A stretch of 64,000 nt of DNA from an uncultured bacterium (GTDB taxonomy: Bacteria > Cyanobacteriota > Vampirovibrionia > Gastranaerophilales > Gastranaerophilaceae), in assembly GCA_902462155.1 (NCBI GenBank), contig CABQAQ010000010.1, forward strand, positions 14,503 to 78,502. Direction: 5' to 3'. The notes beneath the pieces are model-generated. The model saw nothing but the letters and a program-made list of their open reading frames with translations, was not told the DNA's origin and made no database searches. This document shows, piece after piece, positions 8,388 through 16,734 of the stretch. Both the position numbers and the translations under genes were made by a program. Each line of letters begins with the position of its first letter. Positions within the stretch are counted from its first letter, which is position 1.

Positions 8388-11045
8388 TTATTTGAGAACA
8401 GAAATAAGTTGTTCAATATTTTCCTGAATGGCATTTAATTCCTGAATTCTGGATTTAGTTTGATCAAGAACATCTTTAGGAGCATTAGATACAAATTTAT
8501 CGTTATTCATCCGAGCTTGTAGAGATTTTTTCTCATTAAGAACCTTGTCTAACTTTTTATTTTGTCGATTTATTTCTTGTTCAAGATCAATAAGTCCGGC
8601 AAGAGGAACGATAATTTTAGAATTAAAGACAACACAAGAAGCACTTTGTTTCGGACTTTGGATTTCGTTATCAATAAATTGGATATCATTAACTTTTGCA
8701 AGTTTGTGAATATAAGAAGTAATAGAATTAAAGATAGATTTTTCATCTTCAGAGGCAATGATATCAATATTAATGATAGAGCTGATAGGAATATTTAAAG
8801 ATTGTCTTAAATTTCGTAAAGACTTAATTGTTTCAAAAACGACCTCCATCTGTTTATCAGCAAGAGGGAATTGTAAATCATCACAGAAGACAGGGAAACT
8901 AGATTTCATAATAGCTAAAGAACAAGAGTTTTGATTTTTAGGAAGTAACTGCCAAATTTTTTCTGTAATATGAGGCATAATAGGATGAAGTAAACGTAAA
9001 CTCATATCAAGAACATATTTTAACACTCTTTGAGTATTAAGTTTAAGATCAGGATCATTTAATTGAACTTTAGCAATTTCAACATACCAATCGCAATAAT
9101 TATTCCAGAAGAACTCATATAAAGTATGAGCAACTTCACCTATACGATAATTTTTAATATTATCATTAACTATTTTAGAAACATTATTAAGTTTGTTTAA
9201 GATCCATTTATCAGCAATAGTCAAAGAGTTTTTGTCAATAGGCAGATTGTCAACGCCCTGAAGATTCATAAGAACGAATCTTGAAGCATTCCAAATTTTA
9301 TTAGCAAAATTCCGCCCATATTCAAAACGTTCATCGCTGATTTTAATATCTTGTCCTCCATAAGTACATAAAGAAGTCAAAGTAAAACGTAAAGCATCAC
9401 AACCGTATTTATCAATGATATTAACAGGATCAATAGTATTCCCTTTAGATTTTGACATTTTTTGTCCTTGTTCATCACGAATAAGGCCGTGAATATAAAC
9501 AACAGGGAACGGAGCTTTTTTAGTAAATTCATATCCCATAGTAATCATTCTGGCGACCCAGAAGAAGATAATATCAAAACCTGTAACAAGAACACTTGTA
9601 GGATAGAATTTTTTGAAGTCAACAGAATCTAAATTAGGCCAGCCCATAGAAGAAAAAGGCCATAATCCTGAAGAGAACCAAGTATCAAGTACATCTTCAT
9701 CTTGAACATATAATTCAGGATCCGGATTTTCTTTAGCAACAACCATTTGACCTGTTTGCTTATGATAATAAGCAGGGATTTGATGCCCCCACCATAATTG
9801 TCTGGAAATACACCAGTCACGAATGTTAGTCATCCAACCAAGATAATTTTTAGTCCATCTTTCAGGAACAAATTTTATTTCGCCTTTATCTATAGCATCA
9901 ATAGCAGCTTTAGCAAGCGGTTCCATTTTAACAAACCACTGTTCGGATAAAAGAGGTTCTATAGTTGTATTACATCTTTGACATTTACCAACATTATGTT
10001 GTAAATCAGTAATTCTAACAAGTACTTCTTGTTTTTTGAGCATATCAATAGTTTTTTGTCTGGCTTCGTATCTGTCAAGCCCGTGAAGTTCAGGCGGAAC
10101 TTGTGAACAAGCTTTCATTTTACCTTGTTCATCTATAACCCAAATAGGTTTAAACCCGTGTTTTTTACCAATTTCGTAATCGTTTGGATCGTGTGCCGGT
10201 GTGATTTTTAATGCACCTGTACCAAACGATTTATCAACATACTCATCAGCAATAATAGGGATTTCTCTACCTGTAAGCGGTATAGAAACAGTTTTACCAA
10301 TAAGATCTTTATACTTGAAATCATTAGGATTAACAGCAATAGCAACATCGCCAAACATAGTTTCAGGTCGTGTAGTAGCAATAACAATAGCACCTGATTC
10401 GTGTCTTAAAGGATAAGAAATTTCCCATAAATGTCCATTTTCAGTTTCATACTCTGTTTCTATATCAGAAATAGCACTTTGACATCTAGGACACCAGTTA
10501 ACGATATAAGATCCTTTATATATAAGCCCTTTTTCATAAAGTTTAATGAAAACTTCTTTAACAGCATTATTACACCCTTCATCAAGAGTAAATCTTTCAC
10601 GAGATCTGTCAAAAGAAGCACCAAGTCGTTTAAATTGGTTTAATATAGCACTTTTATGTTCATTAGCCCATTTCCAAGTAAGTTCTAAAAAATCTTTCCG
10701 TCCAAGATCAAATCTGTTTTTACCTTCTTCACGTAGCTTTTTTTCAACGACATTCTGAGTTGCAATACCAGCGTGATCTGTTCCAGGTAACCATAAAACT
10801 TCATATCCTGACATCCTATGATATCTTGTAAGTATATCTTGTAACGTTCCATCTAAAGCGTGACCCATATGAAGAACTCCGGTAACATTTGGAGGTGGAA
10901 TGACTATAGAATAAGTCGGTTTATCTGAACTTGCATCTGCTTTAAAGCAATTATTTTCTTCCCAGAATTTATATATTTCTTTTTCAACATTTATTGGATC
11001 ATATTGAGTTGGTAAATTTTTAAGTTCCGTATCATTCATCTTCAT
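8388..11045 (-). CDS. valS: Valyl-tRNA synthetase
   Basis: Class I aminoacyl-tRNA synthetase that charges tRNA-Val in the cytoplasm. The 885-residue length is normal. The HIGH motif appears as HMGH at residues 59-62 (VTGVLHMGHALDGTLQD) and KMSKS at 529-533 (QGQKMSKSKGNTIDP). The editing domain includes ATTRPETMFGDVAIAVNP and GTGALKITPAHDPNDYEIG. A C-terminal coiled coil (about 815-885) binds tRNA in this family. The start has AAGGAAA a few bases upstream. It follows dxr by 27 bases and probably shares its transcript. Confidence 0.98.
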   Translation of the reverse strand: MKMNDTELKNLPTQYDPINVEKEIYKFWEENNCFKADASSDKPTYSIVIPPPNVTGVLHMGHALDGTLQDILTRYHRMSGYEVLWLPGTDHAGIATQNVVEKKLREEGKNRFDLGRKDFLELTWKWANEHKSAILNQFKRLGASFDRSRERFTLDEGCNNAVKEVFIKLYEKGLIYKGSYIVNWCPRCQSAISDIETEYETENGHLWEISYPLRHESGAIVIATTRPETMFGDVAIAVNPNDFKYKDLIGKTVSIPLTGREIPIIADEYVDKSFGTGALKITPAHDPNDYEIGKKHGFKPIWVIDEQGKMKACSQVPPELHGLDRYEARQKTIDMLKKQEVLVRITDLQHNVGKCQRCNTTIEPLLSEQWFVKMEPLAKAAIDAIDKGEIKFVPERWTKNYLGWMTNIRDWCISRQLWWGHQIPAYYHKQTGQMVVAKENPDPELYVQDEDVLDTWFSSGLWPFSSMGWPNLDSVDFKKFYPTSVLVTGFDIIFFWVARMITMGYEFTKKAPFPVVYIHGLIRDEQGQKMSKSKGNTIDPVNIIDKYGCDALRFTLTSLCTYGGQDIKISDERFEYGRNFANKIWNASRFVLMNLQGVDNLPIDKNSLTIADKWILNKLNNVSKIVNDNIKNYRIGEVAHTLYEFFWNNYCDWYVEIAKVQLNDPDLKLNTQRVLKYVLDMSLRLLHPIMPHITEKIWQLLPKNQNSCSLAIMKSSFPVFCDDLQFPLADKQMEVVFETIKSLRNLRQSLNIPISSIINIDIIASEDEKSIFNSITSYIHKLAKVNDIQFIDNEIQSPKQSASCVVFNSKIIVPLAGLIDLEQEINRQNKKLDKVLNEKKSLQARMNNDKFVSNAPKDVLDQTKSRIQELNAIQENIEQLISVLK

Positions 11046-11072
11046 AGTTTCCTTTTTTCTTACAATTAGTTT

Positions 11073-12239
11073 CTATTCTTTAGAGTATAAATTATTATTT
11101 ATAAAGTGTCTGGTTTTAGCTCTTATTTTTTCATCTTCTAATATAATATCATCAATAGAAGGATTTATAATATTATCATAATTATCCAACATATTCTGAG
11201 TGATATAAACAATATCTGAAAATTTTATTTTACCGTTTAAGAAAGCAAAAACAGCTTCTTCATTTGAGGCATTAAGGCAAACATTATAAGTACCGCCTGC
11301 TTTTCCGCTATCATAAGCTAACTTTAGAGCCGGAAATTTTTTATAGTCCGGATATTGAAAATTAAGAGTAACAATTTTTGCAAAATCAAAGCTATCTGTT
11401 TTAATGCCTTCAACTCGTTCAGGATAAGTAAGAGCATACTGTATAGGTATATGCATACTAGGTAAACCAAGTTGTGCAATAACGCTTCCATCTTTATATT
11501 CTACAGCACTATGAACAACGCTTTCAGGATGGATTACTACTTTAATATTATTATAATCAAAATTAAATAAATGATGAGCCTCAATAACTTCAAGACCTTT
11601 ATTCATAAGGGTTGCGCTATCGACTGTAATTTTTTTCCCCATAGTCCATCTTGGATGAGCGAGAGTTTCTTGTAATGTTGCCTGTTGCATTTCTTGAATG
11701 GATTTGTTTCTGAAAGGTCCGCCTGAAGCAGTGATTATAAGACTTTTCACATCATTAGGATTTTTGATACATTGATGAATAGCACTATGTTCAGAATCAA
11801 CAGGCAGTATTTGTACATTATTTTTTTTAGCTTTAGACATAACAATATCGCCGGCCATAACGAGAGTTTCTTTGTTGGCTAAAGCAATATCAATTTTATT
11901 ATCTATAGCGGTTAATGTTGGTTTTAAACCTATTTTTCCTGATACAGCTACAAGAATAATATCATTATTTTTATCAGAACACAGTTCAATAAGACCTTCT
12001 TCACCACATAAAAATTCTACATTTTTAAATTCTTCTTGCAAGTTTTTAACAGATTGAGAATCATTAACACATACTTTTTTTGGATGAAATAATTTGATCT
12101 GTTTTTTAATAAGCTCAATATTATGTCCACAAGCTAAAGCAAGTATTTCAAAATCTTGCTTGCAATTTTGTATAACTTCAAGGGCTTGAGTACCTATTGA
12201 TCCTGTTGATCCCAGTATTGTTACTTTTTTCTTTTTCAT
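11073..12239 (-). CDS. dxr: 1-deoxy-D-xylulose 5-phosphate reductoisomerase
   Basis: Converts DXP to 2-C-methyl-D-erythritol 4-phosphate using NADPH, the committed step of the MEP isoprenoid pathway. The 388-residue protein has the Rossmann motif ILGSTGSIGTQALEVI, then LANKETLVMAG, LPVDSEHSAIHQC, the substrate-loop ITASGGPFR, and HPRWTMGKKITVDSATLMNKG with metal ligands. The C-terminus has ALKLAYDSGKAGGTYNVCLNASNEEAVFAFL. It is complete. The upstream region is shared divergently with the rplJ promoter. Confidence 0.97.
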   Translation of the reverse strand: MKKKKVTILGSTGSIGTQALEVIQNCKQDFEILALACGHNIELIKKQIKLFHPKKVCVNDSQSVKNLQEEFKNVEFLCGEEGLIELCSDKNNDIILVAVSGKIGLKPTLTAIDNKIDIALANKETLVMAGDIVMSKAKKNNVQILPVDSEHSAIHQCIKNPNDVKSLIITASGGPFRNKSIQEMQQATLQETLAHPRWTMGKKITVDSATLMNKGLEVIEAHHLFNFDYNNIKVVIHPESVVHSAVEYKDGSVIAQLGLPSMHIPIQYALTYPERVEGIKTDSFDFAKIVTLNFQYPDYKKFPALKLAYDSGKAGGTYNVCLNASNEEAVFAFLNGKIKFSDIVYITQNMLDNYDNIINPSIDDIILEDEKIRAKTRHFINNNLYSKE

Positions 12240-12368
12240 AATAATAAATTATATAACAAACAAATTTATAATTAAAAGGACGAAGTAAAAATTCGAGCCT
12301 ATTATGATTATTAACATTTTTAAGCGATTTTATTAAGTTAAAAAAAGATAAAAAGTGATTTAAAGTTA

Positions 12369-12397
12369 TTGACATAGGCTTATGTTTTTAATAAATT
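12369..12397 (+). promoter_or_regulatory. Sigma-70-type promoter of rplJ-rplL
   Basis: A perfect -35 hexamer TTGACA (12369-12374) with a 17-base spacer is followed by TAAATT (12392-12397), a weak -10. It lies upstream of the L10-type leader, so the whole leader would be transcribed. Confidence 0.6.
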
Positions 12398-12410
12398 AGA
12401 ATTAAAACAA

Positions 12411-12473
12411 GCCCAAGACGGATGGTTAAGTATTTATTAAATGTAAGGATTAATTTACAGCCATGCTAGGTAA
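12411..12473 (+). ncRNA. Ribosomal protein L10 leader-like RNA
   Basis: The stretch GCCCAAGACGGATGG at 12411-12425 and CCATGCTAGG at 12461-12470 can pair (ATGG with CCAT; outer CC with GG). They leave AAGAC and related purines unpaired, the kink-turn layout of L10-leader RNAs. In that family, excess L10(L12)4 complex binds its own leader and represses rplJ-rplL. The element is in the right place, 140 to 200 bases before rplJ. The motif was read by eye and no covariance search was run. Confidence 0.6.
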
Positions 12474-12531
12474 GTAATATAAGTTCGAATTAATAAAATA
12501 GAATTAATATATAATTACTGAAATAAAGAAG

Positions 12532-12564
12532 TCTTGCGGAAAAATAAAAAGCAAGATTTTTTTT
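12532..12564 (+). terminator. Intrinsic attenuator in rplJ leader
   Basis: TCTTGC (12532-12537) pairs with GCAAGA (12551-12556) and is followed directly by eight Ts. It sits after the L10-like leader and about 45 bases before rplJ on the same strand. With no plus-strand gene upstream, the simplest reading is transcription attenuation of rplJ-rplL controlled by the leader. Confidence 0.65.
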
Positions 12565-12609
12565 ATAAAAAAATAAGGTCGATAAAAACAATAAATAAAG
12601 GAGAATAAA

Positions 12610-13131
12610 ATGTCAACAAAAGCCTTTAAACAAGAGAAAATAGAATACTTCAAAGAGCAGTTTGCAAAAGCAAAAGTAGCTGTTTTAAGTGATTATCGTG
12701 GTTTTTCTGTTGAAGAAATAACAAAATTAAGAAGATTACTTCAAAAAGAAAATTGTGATTTTACAGTAACAAAAAACACGTTAGCAAAGCTAGCAGTAAA
12801 AGGTACAGAATATGAAGTTTTAACAGACTCATTAAAAGGACCGATAGGAATAGCATTTGGATTTGAAGATCAGGTAGCCCCTGCAAAGATTTTGGCAAAA
12901 TTTATTAAAGAAGCAAAAAAAGGCCAAATAATAGCAGCAGCAATGGATGGTCAATTATTTGACGAACAACAAACAAAAGCTTTAGCCGAGTTACCATCAA
13001 AAGAAGAGCTATACGCAAAAATGCTTGGAAGTATCAATTCACCGGCAAGCGGACTTGTTGGTTGCGTAAATGGTGTCTTAAGTGGTTTAGTACGTGCTAT
13101 GGATGCTGTAGCTAAACAAAAATCTGCTTAA
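12610..13131 (+). CDS. rplJ: Large ribosomal subunit protein L10 (uL10)
   Basis: Base of the ribosomal stalk; anchors L7/L12 dimers to 23S rRNA and GTPase factors. The 173-residue protein has the family N-terminus, KQEKIEYFKEQFAKAKVAVL then SDYRGFSVEEITKLRRLLQ, and NCDFTVTKNTLAKLAV. The C-terminal helix that binds L12 is present. AAAGGAG precedes the ATG. It is followed 62 bases later by rplL. rplK-rplA are not upstream and rpoB is not downstream, so this two-gene unit is free-standing, unlike the E. coli layout. Confidence 0.98.
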   Translation: MSTKAFKQEKIEYFKEQFAKAKVAVLSDYRGFSVEEITKLRRLLQKENCDFTVTKNTLAKLAVKGTEYEVLTDSLKGPIGIAFGFEDQVAPAKILAKFIKEAKKGQIIAAAMDGQLFDEQQTKALAELPSKEELYAKMLGSINSPASGLVGCVNGVLSGLVRAMDAVAKQKSA

Positions 13132-13193
13132 AAGATATAATTACAAAAACAATTTATATAAAAATAACACAAACTACAAAGGAGAATTAAAAA

Positions 13194-13565
13194 ATGAGTA
13201 ACATTGAATCTATTTTAGAATCTATTGAAAAATTAACTTTATTAGAAGCAGCAGAACTAGTAAAAGCAATGGAAGAAAAATTTGGAGTATCAGCAGCAGC
13301 TCCTGTAGCTGTAGCTGCTGTAGGTGCAGCACCTGCTGCTGCAGCTGAAGAAGCATCTGAAGTTTCTGTTATATTAACTTCTGCTGGTGCTAATAAAATA
13401 GCTGTTCTTAAAGAAGTAAGAGCTATTACAGGTCTTGGCTTAAAAGAAGCTAAAGATTTAGTTGATTCAGCACCAAAACCTATTAAAGAAGGTATCAAAA
13501 AAGAAGATGCAGAAGCTTTGAAAAAACAATTAGAAGCTGCTGGTGCTGCTGTTGAAATTAAATAG
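13194..13565 (+). CDS. rplL: Large ribosomal subunit protein L7/L12 (bL12)
   Basis: Flexible stalk protein that recruits translational GTPases. The 123-residue length is normal: N-terminal dimerisation domain (LLEAAELVKAMEEKFGVSAA), an Ala-rich hinge, and the C-terminal domain AGANKIAVLKEVRAITGLGL then KEAKDLVDSAPKPIKEGIKK. A strong AAAGGAG precedes the ATG. A terminator follows at 13593-13625. Confidence 0.98.
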   Translation: MSNIESILESIEKLTLLEAAELVKAMEEKFGVSAAAPVAVAAVGAAPAAAAEEASEVSVILTSAGANKIAVLKEVRAITGLGLKEAKDLVDSAPKPIKEGIKKEDAEALKKQLEAAGAAVEIK

Positions 13566-13592
13566 TTAATTTTTATAAAATTAATGAATAAT

Positions 13593-13625
13593 AAAAGGTA
13601 TCTTTTTGATTAAGATACCTTTTTT
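13593..13625 (+). terminator. Intrinsic terminator after rplL
   Basis: AAAAGGTATCTT and AAGATACCTTTT form a strong stem with a short TTTGATT loop and a trailing T-run. It closes the rplJ-rplL unit 28 bases after the stop. Confidence 0.85.
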
Positions 13626-13829
13626 ATTTATTAGTAATTACACGTATTAAGTAAAATATTATAGAATTTTGAGATTCTCTTGTGATAAAGTGCATAACTT
13701 AGTTTATAAAATTTATAAATCTACTTCAAAATAAAAGCTTTAATATAAACTAGAAACTATTAAGTGTAAGCATGTTAGATAGATTAAAGATAAGAAAGAA
13801 TTGTTTTCTTTATACTTTGCAACAAAAAA

Positions 13830-13866
13830 AACAACTATACTTTTAAGTATAAAAAGTATAGTTGTT
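13830..13866 (-). terminator. Terminator after the 838-residue protein gene
   Basis: A perfect 15-bp inverted repeat (AACAACTATACTTTT and its complement) with a 7-base loop. It lies 27 bases beyond the stop of the minus-strand gene at 13893. The remaining part of the 13566-13892 gap (13626-13829) shows no convincing gene. Confidence 0.7.
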
Positions 13867-13892
13867 TATAATAGTATATTTATAAGAAAGAT

Positions 13893-16409
13893 TTATTGTT
13901 TTTGATCTACTTTAGGTTTAACTTTAGAGGATAAAGCCTTTTTGCCTGTAAGTTTTGACATAAAGCGGTAATAACTACCTTTAAAGCCTTTGGATTCTTG
14001 ATTTTTTCTTTCAAGCTCTAAGATTTCTTCTTTTGATTTATTTAAAATAGGCATACCAATAGAAGCACGGCTAGTGACTTCCATACAAGTCTGACTGGCT
14101 GCGGTTACGGCAGACATACCGAGTAAAGAAGCGTGATAAGGAGCTTCAAAAGTAGTATTAAATAGATTTATAAATAAAGAAGAATATAATAAGCTTGAGA
14201 TTCTTTGAACAATACGTTCTTTAGCTTTTTGTATAGCTCCGGCTTGATCTTCGCCATCAGATTTTAGCATAACCATATTATAATTATCGGCAACTAAAAA
14301 CCAACTGGCAACACCACTTGAAATTAGTTTAGTAACAAGAGCTAAGTCTGCATTAGATTGAGTAGACATATTCTGATTATTAAAAGCTTGCATAGTATTT
14401 TTTTGTACATACTTCTTGAAATCAGAATCACTTAGAGTTCTGGCTTTAAGTGTAAGATCTCTTAAGGCATTGGTCATAATAGTTTTACAATCTTTATTTG
14501 CAGATTTGCCATCAGTAAAATCAAAGAAATTATTTATACTTGCAGACATTTTTTTAAATCCGAATTTATCAATAAGAGCAGAACCTCCTCTTATTAGACT
14601 TTTAGATATTCTGAAAGGTAATAAAAGTGCTTTTTTAAAGAAGCTAGGGATACTGATAACAACATCAACAAGAGGTTTAATTGATTTATTAACTTTGCCA
14701 AGTTCTATAATATCCGGATTAAAATTAGGATTATTTTTAGCATTATTTTTCTGAATACTATCAATAATAGAGGAGTAATTATCCGACATAGTATCAAAAC
14801 CGTTTTGCTTTAGTTTTTTAGTAAGCTCTAAGAAGTCGTCGTTAGAGATAGTGTAATTTTTTTCTGTTAAATTTTTATATGCTTTATTATAAAGTTCGTT
14901 AACAAAAGTAATAGGATCAGTTTTCTGATTTTTAGAAGATTTTTTAATCACATCATCAAAATCTTTAGAGAATTTTTGCAACCCAACAGAATTAGAGGAT
15001 TTGATTTTAGAAGAAATATTTTCAAGAGTATTATGTGTAAATTTTTGAATAGCAGGAGTTTTTCTGATAGCAGTAGCTGTCAATCCTGAAAGAATAGAGA
15101 TACCAACAAAGTTAAAGAAATTTTCTAAAGTAAATAAGCCTTCATCTTTTTTATTTTCGGGTTTATGATTTTGTTTTGACTTTTCAGCTTGTTTAAAAGC
15201 TAAAGGGTCTGTATTATTATTAGTATTGAGAGGTTTTATTTTATTATTTTTTGTAGAATCAAACGAGATATCATTGCCAGGGTCAATAATAGAAGTATTA
15301 GTTAAAGTATTTTTTTCTTGAGAATGATCGGATGATTTAGCATTAATTTTTTTAGCGGTATCTTTAGAGATAAAAGTAATAGGTTTACCATTAAGTAATC
15401 TAGAGATAGATTCAGAGAACAGAACAGTAGCAGCAACAGTTAAAGCGGAACCGAATTTAGTTGAATTAACAACTTTAGTTAAGGCACCAAGAGTAATTAA
15501 TTGGAGATAAGCGGTCATACCGATTCTGGTAAGTTCCTGATTACGTCTGGCTTTTCGTTCTTTAGTGGAAGTATCTTTATTATTTTCGCAAAGGCTAGCT
15601 AAATTATATGCATCATTAGCTAAGAAGAAAGTAGAAACGACCCCTGAAACGATTCTATTTAAAGAGCGTTCGTGAACGCTATTATATTTTCCTATTTTAG
15701 GGTTAAAAGATTTTTGAGAAATAGAGAATAATTTTTGATCAATTAAATTTTGATTATTGTTAGAATCTTTTAAGATTTTGTCGGTTTGTTCAACAAGACC
15801 TTTAAGGGCATTAAATTCTGCTTGAGATTTTTGTTTAAGTCTATTATTTTTCAATATTTTGGAATTATAAAGGGAATCGAAAATATTATGAGAATCTTTT
15901 CCTTGAAACTTTTTAGTAAGTTTACTTAAAGAGGATAAAGAGAAGTTTGCAATATCAAAAGGCATTTGAACAATAGGATAGAGAGCTGCTTCTTTAATTC
16001 TTGAGAATATACCTGCTTCTTTAAATTGAATAGAGTTATCAGACAATTTAACAGAATCGGGTAGATTTTTTTTGACAGATTTCAATAATTTATGAGCATC
16101 AAACCCAGTTTTTTTAGTAACCAGATCAAGAATATAATCTAAATTAACAATAGACTTATTAAATTTAGAGAAAGTATTGACAGAAGAAAGGCCTTCAAAG
16201 CTTAACTCTTGCGAATAATGACTTGAAGGCCTATTATGATGATAAAAATTATTAAACGGATCAGAAGAATTTTGATTAGAAGGATATTGTCGATTAAGTA
16301 AATAAGATTGAGATGAATATTGTATACCTTGAGATTTTAGATGGGGGTCTCGAAATTTTTGTACGGTCACTGTCTTTTGCGTCAGGAAGTCCTTGTGTTT
16401 AATTTTCAT
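13893..16409 (-). CDS. Unknown large protein with internal duplication
   Basis: An 838-residue protein of unknown function, Lys/Ser/Asn-rich with moderately hydrophobic helical stretches. It appears to contain two divergent copies of one domain. Copy A is at about 140-345 and copy B at about 590-790. In each, an ALYP/LLLPF-type segment is followed by a core, SGVVSTFFLANDAYN (254-268) or SGVASWFLVADNYN (698-711). A basic ER(K)xxR stretch comes next, and then a helical block ending SRLLNGKPI or SRASIGMPI. The linker (350-430) is low-complexity and polar, and a hydrophobic patch follows at 432-448. There is no signal peptide. The start has no clear ribosome site; TATATT lies 5 bases before the ATG, so a leaderless transcript is possible. 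Membrane association is plausible but unproven. Confidence 0.85.
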   Translation of the reverse strand: MKIKHKDFLTQKTVTVQKFRDPHLKSQGIQYSSQSYLLNRQYPSNQNSSDPFNNFYHHNRPSSHYSQELSFEGLSSVNTFSKFNKSIVNLDYILDLVTKKTGFDAHKLLKSVKKNLPDSVKLSDNSIQFKEAGIFSRIKEAALYPIVQMPFDIANFSLSSLSKLTKKFQGKDSHNIFDSLYNSKILKNNRLKQKSQAEFNALKGLVEQTDKILKDSNNNQNLIDQKLFSISQKSFNPKIGKYNSVHERSLNRIVSGVVSTFFLANDAYNLASLCENNKDTSTKERKARRNQELTRIGMTAYLQLITLGALTKVVNSTKFGSALTVAATVLFSESISRLLNGKPITFISKDTAKKINAKSSDHSQEKNTLTNTSIIDPGNDISFDSTKNNKIKPLNTNNNTDPLAFKQAEKSKQNHKPENKKDEGLFTLENFFNFVGISILSGLTATAIRKTPAIQKFTHNTLENISSKIKSSNSVGLQKFSKDFDDVIKKSSKNQKTDPITFVNELYNKAYKNLTEKNYTISNDDFLELTKKLKQNGFDTMSDNYSSIIDSIQKNNAKNNPNFNPDIIELGKVNKSIKPLVDVVISIPSFFKKALLLPFRISKSLIRGGSALIDKFGFKKMSASINNFFDFTDGKSANKDCKTIMTNALRDLTLKARTLSDSDFKKYVQKNTMQAFNNQNMSTQSNADLALVTKLISSGVASWFLVADNYNMVMLKSDGEDQAGAIQKAKERIVQRISSLLYSSLFINLFNTTFEAPYHASLLGMSAVTAASQTCMEVTSRASIGMPILNKSKEEILELERKNQESKGFKGSYYRFMSKLTGKKALSSKVKPKVDQKQ

Positions 16410-16642
16410 AACTTAATATACCACTTTTTTATACTATAGATTACATTTATAATTGCATGAAAACACGTAAGTAAAAAAATTAACAGATGTAGCTGTAAAA
16501 TTTTACATATATTTACAAAAATATGAAATAAAAAAGTGGTGAGGGATATTAATAATAAAATAAAAGATCAGAGCAGGTCAAAAAAGTAACAAAAGTTTAC
16601 AAAATAGAAAATAAATAAGGTAGAAATATGATTTAAAGTTGT

Positions 16643-16670
16643 TTGCACTTGCATTTTATTATGTTAAAAT
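16643..16670 (+). promoter_or_regulatory. gyrA promoter
   Basis: TTGCAC (16643-16648), a 16-base spacer and TAAAAT (16665-16670) give a good sigma-70-type promoter. Transcription would begin about 16677, just ahead of a 5' hairpin. The rest of the 16410-16642 gap holds no gene I can support. Confidence 0.6.
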
Positions 16671-16685
16671 AGTATTGATAGGTAG

Positions 16686-16715
16686 TGTTAAAAAAGGTGA
16701 GAAGCCTTTTTAACA
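16686..16715 (+). promoter_or_regulatory. Hairpin in gyrA 5' untranslated region
   Basis: TGTTAAAAAAGG and CCTTTTTAACA form an 11-bp stem with one bulged A and a 7-base loop. It starts about 10 bases after the predicted transcription start and ends 20 bases before the TTG start. It has no trailing T-run, so it is more likely to stabilise the mRNA or affect translation than to terminate. Confidence 0.45.
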
Positions 16716-16734
16716 TCAGATCGGGAGAAAAGAA

